Source of the DNA: an uncultured Paracoccaceae bacterium
GTDB taxonomy: Bacteria > Pseudomonadota > Alphaproteobacteria > Rhodobacterales > Rhodobacteraceae
Direction of reading: 5' to 3'
DNA length: 60,049 nt
Assembly: GCA_937146765.1 (NCBI GenBank)
Contig: CAKZRP010000045.1
Location: 1-60,049, forward strand
The notes under the pieces were generated by a model that saw only the letters and a program-made list of their open reading frames with translations, was not told the DNA's origin and ran no database searches. This document shows positions 8,184 through 16,105 of this stretch, piece by piece; position 1 is the first letter of the stretch, and every line of letters starts with the position of its first letter. Made by a program: the position numbers and the translations under genes.

Positions 8184-9440
8184 TCACAACAGGGACATCA
8201 GCCGGGCTTTCTCGCCCGCATCCTCGGGGCGCGAGATCGCCTCCGCGAGGTCGATCAGCGAGGCGATGTTGTGGCCGGCACGGAAACTGTCCACATGGGG
8301 CAGCATGGCGCGGATGCCGCGGGCGCGCGGGGCAAAGCCCTCCCAGCGCATCAGCGGGTTGAGCCAGATCAGGCGACGGGCCGACAGGTGCAGGCGCTGC
8401 ATCTCGCGCGCCAGATCTTCCGGTGCCTCTCGGTCGAGCCCGTCGGTGACCAAGAGCACCACCGCCCCCTGCCCCATCACCCGGCGCGACCAGTCGCGGT
8501 TGAAGGCATGCAGGCAGGCACCGATCCGGGTGCCGCCCTGCCAGTCCTGTGCCTCGGCGCCGGCCGCCGCCAGCGCCGCATCGACGTCGCGCGCCGCCAG
8601 ATGGCGGGTGATATTGGTGAGCCGGGTGCCGAAGGTGAAGCCATATACCCGCGCCCAGCCGGTGCCGTTCCTTCCGCGGGCATTGGCGACAGAATGCAGG
8701 AAGTGCAGCACCATGCGGCTGTACTGGCTCATCGAGCCCGAGATGTCGCAGAGCACCACCAGATTCGGCGGGCGCTGTGCCGGTGTGGTCCTGGCGATCC
8801 GGTGGATCTCGCCACCGGTGCGGCCCGCGAGACGCATCGTGCGCCGCCAATCCGCGGTTGATCCCCGCGGATCGGGCAGATGGCGGCGCATCCTTATGGG
8901 TTTTACCGGCAGGCTGAGGCGGGAGAGCATCCGCTTCGCCTCCGCCTGTTCCGCCGTGCTCATCTGTTCGAAATCAAGCCGCTTCAGCCGTTCCTCGGCC
9001 GAGAGGGTCATGCTGGCGTCGATCTCGATCTCCGCCCCCTCCGGCGCGCCCTCGGGCAGGTCGTCCGGCAATTGCCCGTCAAGAAGCGCCTCGGCGGCGC
9101 GTTTCTCGCCCGGTTTCGCCACCCGCTCCTCCTGCACGCCGCGGATCGCGGGCAGCATGGCGGCCATCATATGCTCCAGATAGCGCGGGTCGCGCCAATA
9201 GAGCCGGAAGACCTGATGAAAGACCGCGCGCTCCTCCGGGCGGGAGACGAAACAGGCGTGCAGGCACCAGTAGAAGTCCTGCCGCGAGGTGAAGCCCGCC
9301 GCCGCCACCGCCGCCACCGCCTGCATCACCCGGTCGGTGCCCAGTTTCAGCCCCGCCTTGCGCAGGGCGCGGGCGAAATGGGTGAGGTTGGCCACCAGCC
9401 TCGGGTTATCCGGCAGGGTGAGGGGCGGATATTCGGGCAT
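8184..9440 (-). CDS. coxE: CoxE-type von Willebrand factor A domain protein
   Basis: Protein of 418 residues. The C-terminal half is a VWA domain with the metal-ion-dependent adhesion site LVVLCDISGSMSQYSRM (DxSxS), QGGTRIGACL and VLLVTDGLDR. The N-terminal half is the helical CoxE region (NPRLVANLTHFARALRKAGL). Together with the MoxR-type ATPase encoded just upstream it forms the CoxD-CoxE pair, known in Oligotropha to be needed for building the Mo-Cu active site and by analogy for maturing related hydroxylases. Acts in the cytoplasm, no signal peptide. The gap to coxD holds repeat copy B. Confidence 0.88.
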   Translation of the reverse strand: MPEYPPLTLPDNPRLVANLTHFARALRKAGLKLGTDRVMQAVAAVAAAGFTSRQDFYWCLHACFVSRPEERAVFHQVFRLYWRDPRYLEHMMAAMLPAIRGVQEERVAKPGEKRAAEALLDGQLPDDLPEGAPEGAEIEIDASMTLSAEERLKRLDFEQMSTAEQAEAKRMLSRLSLPVKPIRMRRHLPDPRGSTADWRRTMRLAGRTGGEIHRIARTTPAQRPPNLVVLCDISGSMSQYSRMVLHFLHSVANARGRNGTGWARVYGFTFGTRLTNITRHLAARDVDAALAAAGAEAQDWQGGTRIGACLHAFNRDWSRRVMGQGAVVLLVTDGLDREAPEDLAREMQRLHLSARRLIWLNPLMRWEGFAPRARGIRAMLPHVDSFRAGHNIASLIDLAEAISRPEDAGEKARLMSLL

Positions 9441-9449
9441 CTAGCGCGC

Positions 9450-9501
9450 GTGGGGGCCTTGCCCCCACACCCCCAGGATATTTGGAAGAAGATGAAGGGG
9501 C
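9450..9501 (-). repeat. Dispersed intergenic repeat, copy B
   Basis: Read on the minus strand: CCCCTTCATCTTCTTCC, AAATATCC, GGGGG, then a GTGGGGGC/GCCCCCAC hairpin. It starts a few bases after the coxD stop codon and may act as a terminator-like or mRNA 3'-end element inside the operon. Confidence 0.65.
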
Positions 9502-9504
9502 ATC

Positions 9505-10422
9505 TCAGCGCGGTTCCAGGCTGGCGCGGGCCTGGTCGAGCAGGCGCTTGGCTTCGGATCCCTGCAGCCGGGCGATATCGTCCTGGTATTTCAGGATCGC
9601 GCCCAGCGTGTCGGCGATCGCCTCGGGGCTCAGGGTCACCACGTCGAGCGCGAGCAGGCAATTGGCCCAGTCAATGGTCTCGGCGACGCCCGGTTTCTTG
9701 AACAGATCCTCGGTGCGCAGGGCCTGCACGAAGGCGACCACCTCGCGGCTGAGGGTCTCGGCGGCCTCCGGCACCCGGGCGTGCAGGATCTCCAGTTCAC
9801 GGTCGAAATCGGGGTAGTCGACCCAGTGATAGAGGCAGCGGCGTTTCAGCGCGTCATGCACCTCGCGGGTGCGGTTGGAGGTGACGATGACCAGCGGCAC
9901 CTCCGGCGCCTTGATGGTGCCGAGTTCGGGGATGGTGACCTGGAAATCCGAGAGGGCCTCCAGAAGGAAGGCCTCGAAGGGTTCGTCGGTGCGATCAAGC
10001 TCGTCGATGAGCAGGATCGGCGCGCCGTTGGCATCGGGCTGCATCGCCCGCAGCAGCGGGCGGGCGATCAGGTAATCCTCGGAGAACAGCTCGGCCTGGA
10101 GCGCCTTGCGGTCGGTGGCGCCTGCAGCCTCTGCGGTGCGGATGGCGATCATCTGGGCGGCGAAGTTCCATTCATAGACCGCGCTGGCGGCATCCAGCCC
10201 CTCGTAGCATTGCAGCCGGATCAGGCGGCGCCCGGTCACCGCGGCGAGCGCCTTGGCGATCTCGGTCTTGCCCACCCCGGCCTCGCCCTCGAGAAACAGC
10301 GGACGGCCGAGCCGGGCGGCGAGAAAGACCACGGTGGCCAGCGCCCGACCGCAGACATAGCCGGACTCCCCCAGGTGCTGCTGTACCGCGTCGATGGATG
10401 AAAACGCCCGTTCTGCGCCCAT
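9505..10422 (-). CDS. coxD: CoxD-type MoxR-family AAA+ ATPase
   Basis: Protein of 305 residues. Walker A is FLEGEAGVGKTEIAKALA near residue 45, Walker B is APILLIDELDRTDEPFEAFL, and sensor 1 is VIVTSNRTREVHDALKRRCL; the order and size fit MoxR AAA+ proteins. MoxR ATPases work with VWA proteins as chaperones that insert cofactors, here probably with CoxE for the hydroxylase. The start ATG 10422 has GGGGAGG just upstream; the frame extends further but encodes low-similarity arginine-rich sequence. First gene of the minus-strand module; it faces the glycosyltransferase cluster across a divergent intergenic region. Confidence 0.9.
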   Translation of the reverse strand: MGAERAFSSIDAVQQHLGESGYVCGRALATVVFLAARLGRPLFLEGEAGVGKTEIAKALAAVTGRRLIRLQCYEGLDAASAVYEWNFAAQMIAIRTAEAAGATDRKALQAELFSEDYLIARPLLRAMQPDANGAPILLIDELDRTDEPFEAFLLEALSDFQVTIPELGTIKAPEVPLVIVTSNRTREVHDALKRRCLYHWVDYPDFDRELEILHARVPEAAETLSREVVAFVQALRTEDLFKKPGVAETIDWANCLLALDVVTLSPEAIADTLGAILKYQDDIARLQGSEAKRLLDQARASLEPR

Positions 10423-10715
10423 GTGCCTGCCTCCCCGCTTGCCAGAGCCAAGAGGCCATGGGCGCAGGCCCGCGTCAACCGGGCTTGCACGCAGGAAGGC
10501 TGCAACAGGTTGCAACAGGTTGGACCCAGCTCCCTTGTGGCGATTGACGCGGCGGCGGCGGCGGTGCGACAAGGGCAGGTGCGAGAAGGACAAGTGCCAA
10601 GAGGACAGGTTCACTTGGGCGCAGAGTGGAGCAAGGGAACGGGGCACACCCCGTCAGAGGCGGCCCCACCCGAGGCGGGCTGGCGCGGCGAGCGGACGAG
10701 AAAAGGGACAGTGAG
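10423..10715. other. Divergent intergenic region between cox module and glycosyltransferase cluster
   Basis: 293 bases that should hold promoters for both directions. It contains a 10-base direct repeat (TGCAACAGGT twice, about 10501-10521) and several near-copies of AGGACAGGT or AAGGACAAGT further on (about 10570-10610). I see no gene and no clear sigma-70 hexamers. Confidence 0.4.
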
Positions 10716-11744
10716 ATGCGCATCACCGCGGTGACCTGCGTCAAGAACGAGGGACCGTTCCTCCTGGAATGGATCGCCTACAACCGTCTGATCGGGGTCA
10801 GCGATTTCCTGTTCTATACCAATGACTGCAGTGATGGCACCGACGCGCTGCTCGACGTGCTGCAGCGGCGCGGCGGGTTGCGGCGGCTCGACAATCCGGC
10901 GCGGGGCCGGGCCTATCAGATGGAGGCGCTGAAGGACTGCGCCCATCAGCCCGAGGTGCGCACCGCCGATTGGCTCTGGATCGCGGATGTGGACGAGTTC
11001 CTCAACATCCACGTCGGCAGCCATGACATCGCCTCGCTGATCGCGGCCTGCGATGGGCCGCAGGCGATTTCGGTCAGTTTCCAGTTCTTTGCCAATGGCG
11101 GGGTGGAGGCCTATGAGGACCGCCCGGTGATCGAGCAATTCACCCGCTGCCACAATCCCGACCTCTGGTGCGGCGAGACCGCGATCGAGGTGAAGACCTT
11201 GCTGCGGCGGGATTTTCCCTTGGGCTATTTCGGCGCCCACCGGCCCTTTCTGAAAAAGGGGCTGGCGCCGGAGGACCATCCCCGCTGGACCGATGGCAGC
11301 GGACGGCCGGTGCCGCAGCGCTTTGTCACCGCCGCCAATGCGCGGCGGATCCGCAAGTTTCCCGCCCGCGGCGCGCGCAGGCTCGCGACGCTCAACCACT
11401 ATGCGCTGCGGTCGCTTGACAGCTACCTGGTGAAGACCGACCGGGGCGATGTGAACCGCGAGAACCGCGCCTTTGACGACAGCTACTGGCGGGAGCGCAA
11501 TGATGGCGCCTGGGAGGATCGCTCGATCCTGCGGATGCTGCCGGCGCTGCGGCAGGCGCTGGCGGAGCTGATGGCGGATCCCGAGATCGCCGCCTGTCAC
11601 CGGGAATGCGTGGCCCGTCACCTGGCGCGGCGCGACGCGCTGCTGGAGGATCCCGCCTGCCGCAGCCTCAGGCTGCAGCTGCGCCATGCCCCGGCCCTGC
11701 CGCCGGAGGAAGAGGCGATGCTGGCGCGGTTCGGGCTGGCATGA
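10716..11744 (+). CDS. Glycosyltransferase family 2 / GT92-like protein
   Basis: Protein of 342 residues, soluble, no signal peptide. The N-terminus has the nucleotide-sugar motif AVTCVKNEGPFLLEWIAYN and FLFYTNDCSDGTDALLD, then the metal-binding DVDEF at 91-95. Late motifs HRPFLKKG and LNHYALRSLDSYLVK recur in the two related proteins at 12471 and 14856. It probably transfers a sugar to a glycan or lipid at the inner face of the membrane; donor and acceptor are unknown. Start at ATG 10716 was chosen because the conserved strand starts there, although the frame is open upstream. First gene of a same-strand cluster; 13 bases before the sulfotransferase gene. Confidence 0.75.
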   Translation: MRITAVTCVKNEGPFLLEWIAYNRLIGVSDFLFYTNDCSDGTDALLDVLQRRGGLRRLDNPARGRAYQMEALKDCAHQPEVRTADWLWIADVDEFLNIHVGSHDIASLIAACDGPQAISVSFQFFANGGVEAYEDRPVIEQFTRCHNPDLWCGETAIEVKTLLRRDFPLGYFGAHRPFLKKGLAPEDHPRWTDGSGRPVPQRFVTAANARRIRKFPARGARRLATLNHYALRSLDSYLVKTDRGDVNRENRAFDDSYWRERNDGAWEDRSILRMLPALRQALAELMADPEIAACHRECVARHLARRDALLEDPACRSLRLQLRHAPALPPEEEAMLARFGLA

Positions 11745-11757
11745 GGGGCGGGCACTG

Positions 11758-12471
11758 ATGGGGCTGGACGTGATCAACCTCGGGCTGCCGAAATCCGGCA
11801 CCACCACGCTGAACGAGGCGCTGACCCGGGCCGGCTATGCGGTGGCGGACCATCGGCTGAAGCCGGGCAGCGACCCCGGGCAGCCGGGCGAGCGGCCCTT
11901 TGTCGGGGCGCTGATGTATGAGGGGCTTTACAAACACGGCGACCCGGTGGCGCTGCTGAAGGACTATCAGGCGCTGACTGAGGTCAGTTTCATCCACGGC
12001 GGCCAGTCGGTCTGGCCGCAATGCGACCATGCGATGCTGCTGGTGCTGCGCAAGCTCTACCCGCGGCTGGCCTTTGTCGCCACCCGCCGCGACACCGAGG
12101 CGATGGCGCAGTCGATCATGCGCTGGAACAACCTCGGCAAGCTGCGGATCCCGCTGTCGAACGTGCCCGGGCTGCCGGTGGGCTATGGCCATGAGATCGA
12201 CGAGCAGATGATCTGGATCGACGGCCATTACGAGGCGCTGGCGCATTGGTTCCGCAATGATCCCCTGTATCTGGAACTGGATGTGGCTTCCCCCGATGCG
12301 CGCCTGAAACTGGAGCGGTTCCTCGGCCGGCCCCTGCCCTGGTGGGGACAGGCCAATGCCAATCCCGACGGGGCAGAGGCCGAAGCGGAACCCGAGGCCC
12401 CGGCAGCGCCGCGGCGACGGAGCCGGGCGCAGCGGGGTGGCAAACGGAACCAAGGGAAGGACCGGCGCTGA
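11758..12471 (+). CDS. Sulfotransferase family protein
   Basis: Protein of 237 residues. LGLPKSGTTTLNEAL at residues 8-22 is the 5'-phosphosulfate loop of PAPS-dependent sulfotransferases, and FVATRRDTEAMAQSIMRW matches the 3'-phosphate-binding region. The C-terminal tail after about residue 200 is a low-complexity Ala/Glu/Arg stretch. It probably moves sulfate from PAPS to a hydroxyl of a glycan, given the glycosyltransferases on either side. Its TGA overlaps the ATG of the next gene by one base (TGATG at 12469-12473), so translation is likely coupled. The substrate cannot be read from sequence. Confidence 0.75.
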   Translation: MGLDVINLGLPKSGTTTLNEALTRAGYAVADHRLKPGSDPGQPGERPFVGALMYEGLYKHGDPVALLKDYQALTEVSFIHGGQSVWPQCDHAMLLVLRKLYPRLAFVATRRDTEAMAQSIMRWNNLGKLRIPLSNVPGLPVGYGHEIDEQMIWIDGHYEALAHWFRNDPLYLELDVASPDARLKLERFLGRPLPWWGQANANPDGAEAEAEPEAPAAPRRRSRAQRGGKRNQGKDRR

Positions 12472-14852
12472 TGCGGATCTGTCTTCATATCGGCCTGATG
12501 CACGCGGGCGCGGAGCGGCTGCAGGAGGTGCTGAGCGCCAAGCGTGCGGCACTGCGCGCCCGGGGCGTGCTGGTGCCGAAGTCCCCCGGCGCCCCCAATC
12601 ACAGCCGCCTCTACATGGCGGTCACCGATCCCGATCACATCGACCCCTTGCGGTTCAACCGGGGCACCATCACCGCGGCGCGGCAGGAGGCGCTCCGGGC
12701 GGAGCTGCGCGAGGAGCTGGCCGCCGACATCGGGGAACACCAGCCCGAAGTGATGATCCTGAGCTGTCCCGAGCTCGGCACCGGCCTCAGCCGGCAGAGC
12801 GAGCTGGAACGGTTGCGGGACCTGCTGGCGCCGCTGGCGGAGGAGATCCGCATCGTCGCCCATGTGGATGCGCAGGCGCGGGTGCTGGCGGCGCAGTACG
12901 GCGCCCAGATCCTCGAAGGGCGCGCCGCGCCCCTGTCGCGGGATCTTGCCCTGGTCGGGGCGGCGGACTGGTTCCAGGCGGCTCTGGCGACCCGCCCCGA
13001 GATCGCGCCGATGCGCGGGCTGTTCGAAGAAACCCAGGCGGCGCCGTTCTGGCTCGATTATCGCGGGGTGCAGCGCTTCTGGGAGGGGGTCTTCGGGGCC
13101 GACTGCTTCAGCTATCGCAGCTATGATCCGGCACTGTTCCAGGGCGAGCGGGTGACGCGCGAGGTCTGCGAGGCCTTTGGCATCGAGGGGCAGATCGGCA
13201 AGATCGCCGCCGCCGCGCCCGCACCGCCGCTCTCGGCGGCGAGTCTGGCGCGCGGGCGGCAGTTCAACGCGCTTTTGCTGCGGCTGCTGGAGCGCGACGC
13301 CCATGTGGTGCCGCGCAAGCTCTGGCGGCAGATGGTGCAGGAGATGGCGATCGACGGCCCCGCCCTGCGCCCCGAGGACCTGGAGCAGGTGACAGCCTAT
13401 TTCGCGGCGGACAATGCCGCGCTCTGTGCGGCCCATCCCGGTCTGGACCCTAGGTGTTTCGAAACGGCGCGGGCCAGCGAGAGCGGCGGCAGTGGCGGCG
13501 ACTGGCAGGAGGCGGATCCGGAGTTCGGCTTTCGCGCCTCGCAATATCTTCTGGCCGGGCTGCACCGGATCGAGACCGCCACCCGCGAGGAGCGCGCCGC
13601 GCGCGAAGGGGCGCTCGGGGGGAGAGCGGGCACTGGCGCGGCGCATCGGGGTCCGGGACAGGCCGAACCCTCGGCCCGGGCGCGCCGGTTGCTGCCCGCA
13701 GCAGCGCTGGAGAAATTCGACAGCCTGCAGGGCTCGCCCTATCAGCCGCACAACCGCATCGGCAGCGTCGACGAGGAAGCCGAGCTGCCGCCCTATAGCG
13801 AGGTCCCCCCGCGCCGCCTGCCCAAGGGCCAGAGCGGCACGCTGATCATCGGCTGCATGAAGAACGAGGCCCCCTATATCCTGGAATGGATCGCCTATCA
13901 CCGGATGATCGGCGTCGACAGTTTCCTGATCTACAGCAACGACTGCAGCGACGGCACCGCCGAGATCCTGAACCGGCTGCAGGAGATGGGAGTGATCGCC
14001 CATCGCAACAATGACGGCTGGAAGGGCAAGTCGCCGCAGCAATATGCGCTGAACCAGGCCCGCAGGGAGCCGCTGACCAAGGCGGCGGACTGGCTGATCC
14101 ATATCGACGTGGACGAGTTCATCAATGTGCGCTGCGGCAACGGGCGGCTGGAGGATTTCCTCGACCGGGTGCCCGAGGCCAGCGCGGTGGCGATGACCTG
14201 GCGGCTGTTTGGCCATGGCGGCGTGCGGCGGCTGGCCGACCAGCCGGTGATCGCGCAATTCGAGCGCTGCGCGCCGCAGTATTGCCCCAAGCCCCATACG
14301 GTCTGGGGGTTCAAGACCATGTTCCGCAACTCCGGCGCCTACAAGGCCCTGTCCTGCCACCGGCCCAACAAGCTCGATCCGGACCGTCGCGACGGCGTGC
14401 GCTGGGTCAATGGCTCCGGCGCGGACATGACGGCGGAGGCCGCCGAAAAGGGCTGGCGCAATTCGCGCAGTTCCATCGGCTATGACCTGCTGCAGCTCAA
14501 CCACTACGCGCTGCGCTCGGCCGAGAGCTTCCTCGTCAAGCGCCAGCGCGGCCGGGCCCTGCATGTGGACCGCTCCATCGGGCTCAACTACTGGATCCGG
14601 ATGGACTGGAACGACCATCGCGACGTCACCATCCAGCGCAACCTGCCGCGCCTGCGGGCGGAGATGGCACGGCTGCTGGAAGACCCGGAATTGCGCCGGT
14701 TGCATCACGCCGGGATGCAATGGCATCTTGAAAAAGCCGAGGAACTGCACAAGCTTCCGGAATTCGAGGAGCTCTATAGCCAGGCATTGGAGATCGACCT
14801 CACCGCAACCGAGCGCGTCGCATGGGCGCTCTCACTGGATCTGGAGAGCTGA
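12471..14852 (+). CDS. Two-domain protein: degenerate sulfotransferase-like domain plus glycosyltransferase
   Basis: Protein of 793 residues. It opens with MRICLHIGLMHAGAERLQEV, laid out like the HIGxHKTGTTxIQ PAPS loop of bacterial sulfotransferases but lacking the loop lysine and threonines, so that part may be inactive. A linker follows (about residues 340-450, Ala/Arg-rich). The C-terminal domain, from about residue 455, is a close relative of the glycosyltransferases at 10716 and 14856: IIGCMKNEAPYILEWIAYHR, FLIYSNDCSDGTAEIL, DVDEF near 545, and QLNHYALRSAESFLVKRQRG. The fusion suggests that glycan synthesis and sulfation, or acceptor recognition, are physically linked. Starts within the previous stop codon. 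Confidence 0.7.
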   Translation: MRICLHIGLMHAGAERLQEVLSAKRAALRARGVLVPKSPGAPNHSRLYMAVTDPDHIDPLRFNRGTITAARQEALRAELREELAADIGEHQPEVMILSCPELGTGLSRQSELERLRDLLAPLAEEIRIVAHVDAQARVLAAQYGAQILEGRAAPLSRDLALVGAADWFQAALATRPEIAPMRGLFEETQAAPFWLDYRGVQRFWEGVFGADCFSYRSYDPALFQGERVTREVCEAFGIEGQIGKIAAAAPAPPLSAASLARGRQFNALLLRLLERDAHVVPRKLWRQMVQEMAIDGPALRPEDLEQVTAYFAADNAALCAAHPGLDPRCFETARASESGGSGGDWQEADPEFGFRASQYLLAGLHRIETATREERAAREGALGGRAGTGAAHRGPGQAEPSARARRLLPAAALEKFDSLQGSPYQPHNRIGSVDEEAELPPYSEVPPRRLPKGQSGTLIIGCMKNEAPYILEWIAYHRMIGVDSFLIYSNDCSDGTAEILNRLQEMGVIAHRNNDGWKGKSPQQYALNQARREPLTKAADWLIHIDVDEFINVRCGNGRLEDFLDRVPEASAVAMTWRLFGHGGVRRLADQPVIAQFERCAPQYCPKPHTVWGFKTMFRNSGAYKALSCHRPNKLDPDRRDGVRWVNGSGADMTAEAAEKGWRNSRSSIGYDLLQLNHYALRSAESFLVKRQRGRALHVDRSIGLNYWIRMDWNDHRDVTIQRNLPRLRAEMARLLEDPELRRLHHAGMQWHLEKAEELHKLPEFEELYSQALEIDLTATERVAWALSLDLES

Positions 14853-14855
14853 GGC

Positions 14856-15941
14856 ATGCGCACGCTGGCCGTTCTGACCGTCCGCAACGAGGCCGCGTTC
14901 CTGCTGGAGTGGCTGGCCCATCACAAGGCGGTGGGGTTCACCGATTTCCTCGTTTTCTCGAACGATTGCGAGGATGGCACCGCCGAGATGCTGGAGCGGC
15001 TCGACGAGCTGGGCCATCTCGCCCATGTGGAGAACGACGGCCCCTACGACAAGGGCGGCATCCAGTTCACTGCGCTGAAGAAGGCCGACAAGCACCGGCT
15101 GACCAAACGCGCCGACTGGATCCTGGCGCTGGACGTGGACGAATTCGTCAATATCCACACCGGCAAGGGCCAGGTCACCGATCTGATCGCCGCCCTGCCC
15201 GATGCGGATGCGATCACCCTGACCTGGCGGCTGTTCGGCAATGCCGATCAGGTGCGCTACCAGGGCGAGATGGTCACCGACCGCTTCACCCGCGCCGCCC
15301 CCAATGTGATGCACTGGCCCTGGCGGGCGGCGATGTTCAAGACGCTCTATCGCAACGACGGCACCTATCGCAAGATCGGCGTCCACCGCCCGCGCAGCCC
15401 GCGCGAGGATGCCGATCTCGAGGAATTCCGCTGGTTCGACTGCGTGGGCCGCGAGCTGAGTGGCGATTTCAAGACCAAGCGGATCTTTTCCAATTACGGG
15501 CAGGATAATTTCCAGCTGGCCCAGCTCAACCACTATCCCCTTGGCGCGATGGAGAGTTTCATCCTCAAAGCGGATCGGGGACGGGCGGTGCATTCCGAGG
15601 ATCTGCTGGACCTCGACTATTGGGTGGAACGCAATTTCAACACCGACGAGGATACCTCTGCCGCGCGCTACCGGGCGGCGCGGGATGCGATCCTCGAGAT
15701 CTTCCTCGGAGATGCGCGGCTGAAACGGCTGCACGAACGGGCGGTGCAATGGCGCAAGGACCGCTTCATGGCGCTGATGCACGAGGAACCCTATCGCGCG
15801 CTCTTTGGGCGGCTGATGATGACACCGCCCTCGCGCCCGATCAGCGAGGTCACCGGGCGCACGCTGGCGGGCTTTGCCGCGCTTGGGCGGCGCAAGGCGC
15901 AGGTGGTGACGATCAACCGCCCCAGCGAGGATGAGGTCTGA
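14856..15941 (+). CDS. Glycosyltransferase family 2 / GT92-like protein
   Basis: Protein of 361 residues, third member of the local paralogue set. AVLTVRNEAAFLLEWLAHHK and FLVFSNDCEDGTAEMLERLD form the N-terminal nucleotide-binding half; LDVDEFVNIH at 92-101 carries the metal-binding acidic pair; GVHRPRSPRE and QLNHYPLGAMESFILKADRG match late motifs of its neighbours. It starts 4 bases after the previous stop codon with GAG upstream, so it belongs to the same transcript. No membrane segment. The donor sugar and acceptor are unknown. Confidence 0.75.
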   Translation: MRTLAVLTVRNEAAFLLEWLAHHKAVGFTDFLVFSNDCEDGTAEMLERLDELGHLAHVENDGPYDKGGIQFTALKKADKHRLTKRADWILALDVDEFVNIHTGKGQVTDLIAALPDADAITLTWRLFGNADQVRYQGEMVTDRFTRAAPNVMHWPWRAAMFKTLYRNDGTYRKIGVHRPRSPREDADLEEFRWFDCVGRELSGDFKTKRIFSNYGQDNFQLAQLNHYPLGAMESFILKADRGRAVHSEDLLDLDYWVERNFNTDEDTSAARYRAARDAILEIFLGDARLKRLHERAVQWRKDRFMALMHEEPYRALFGRLMMTPPSRPISEVTGRTLAGFAALGRRKAQVVTINRPSEDEV

Positions 15942-15944
15942 CCC

Positions 15945-15968
15945 GCACGCCCTGCACGCCCTGCACGC
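15945..15968 (+). repeat. Short tandem repeat
   Basis: GCACGCCCT repeated twice (15945-15953, 15954-15962) plus a partial third copy, just after the glycosyltransferase stop codon. Confidence 0.7.
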
Positions 15969-16031
15969 ACCGCCGGCGGGCGGGATTTTCCCAGCTCGCG
16001 CAACAATGGCCGACAATTGGGCCAAGGTTTT

Positions 16032-16043
16032 GCTAAATTTAGC
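16032..16043. promoter_or_regulatory. 12-bp palindrome upstream of the 16106 gene
   Basis: GCTAAATTTAGC is a perfect palindrome in an A/T-rich patch of otherwise GC-rich DNA, 62 bases before the next start codon. Candidate operator or promoter core; no factor can be named. Confidence 0.4.
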
Positions 16044-16105
16044 CTTATTTCCCGCCTAGCTCTGAGGGTCGAACAAGACCGAGAACCGGACGACAGGTAG
16101 CGCGC

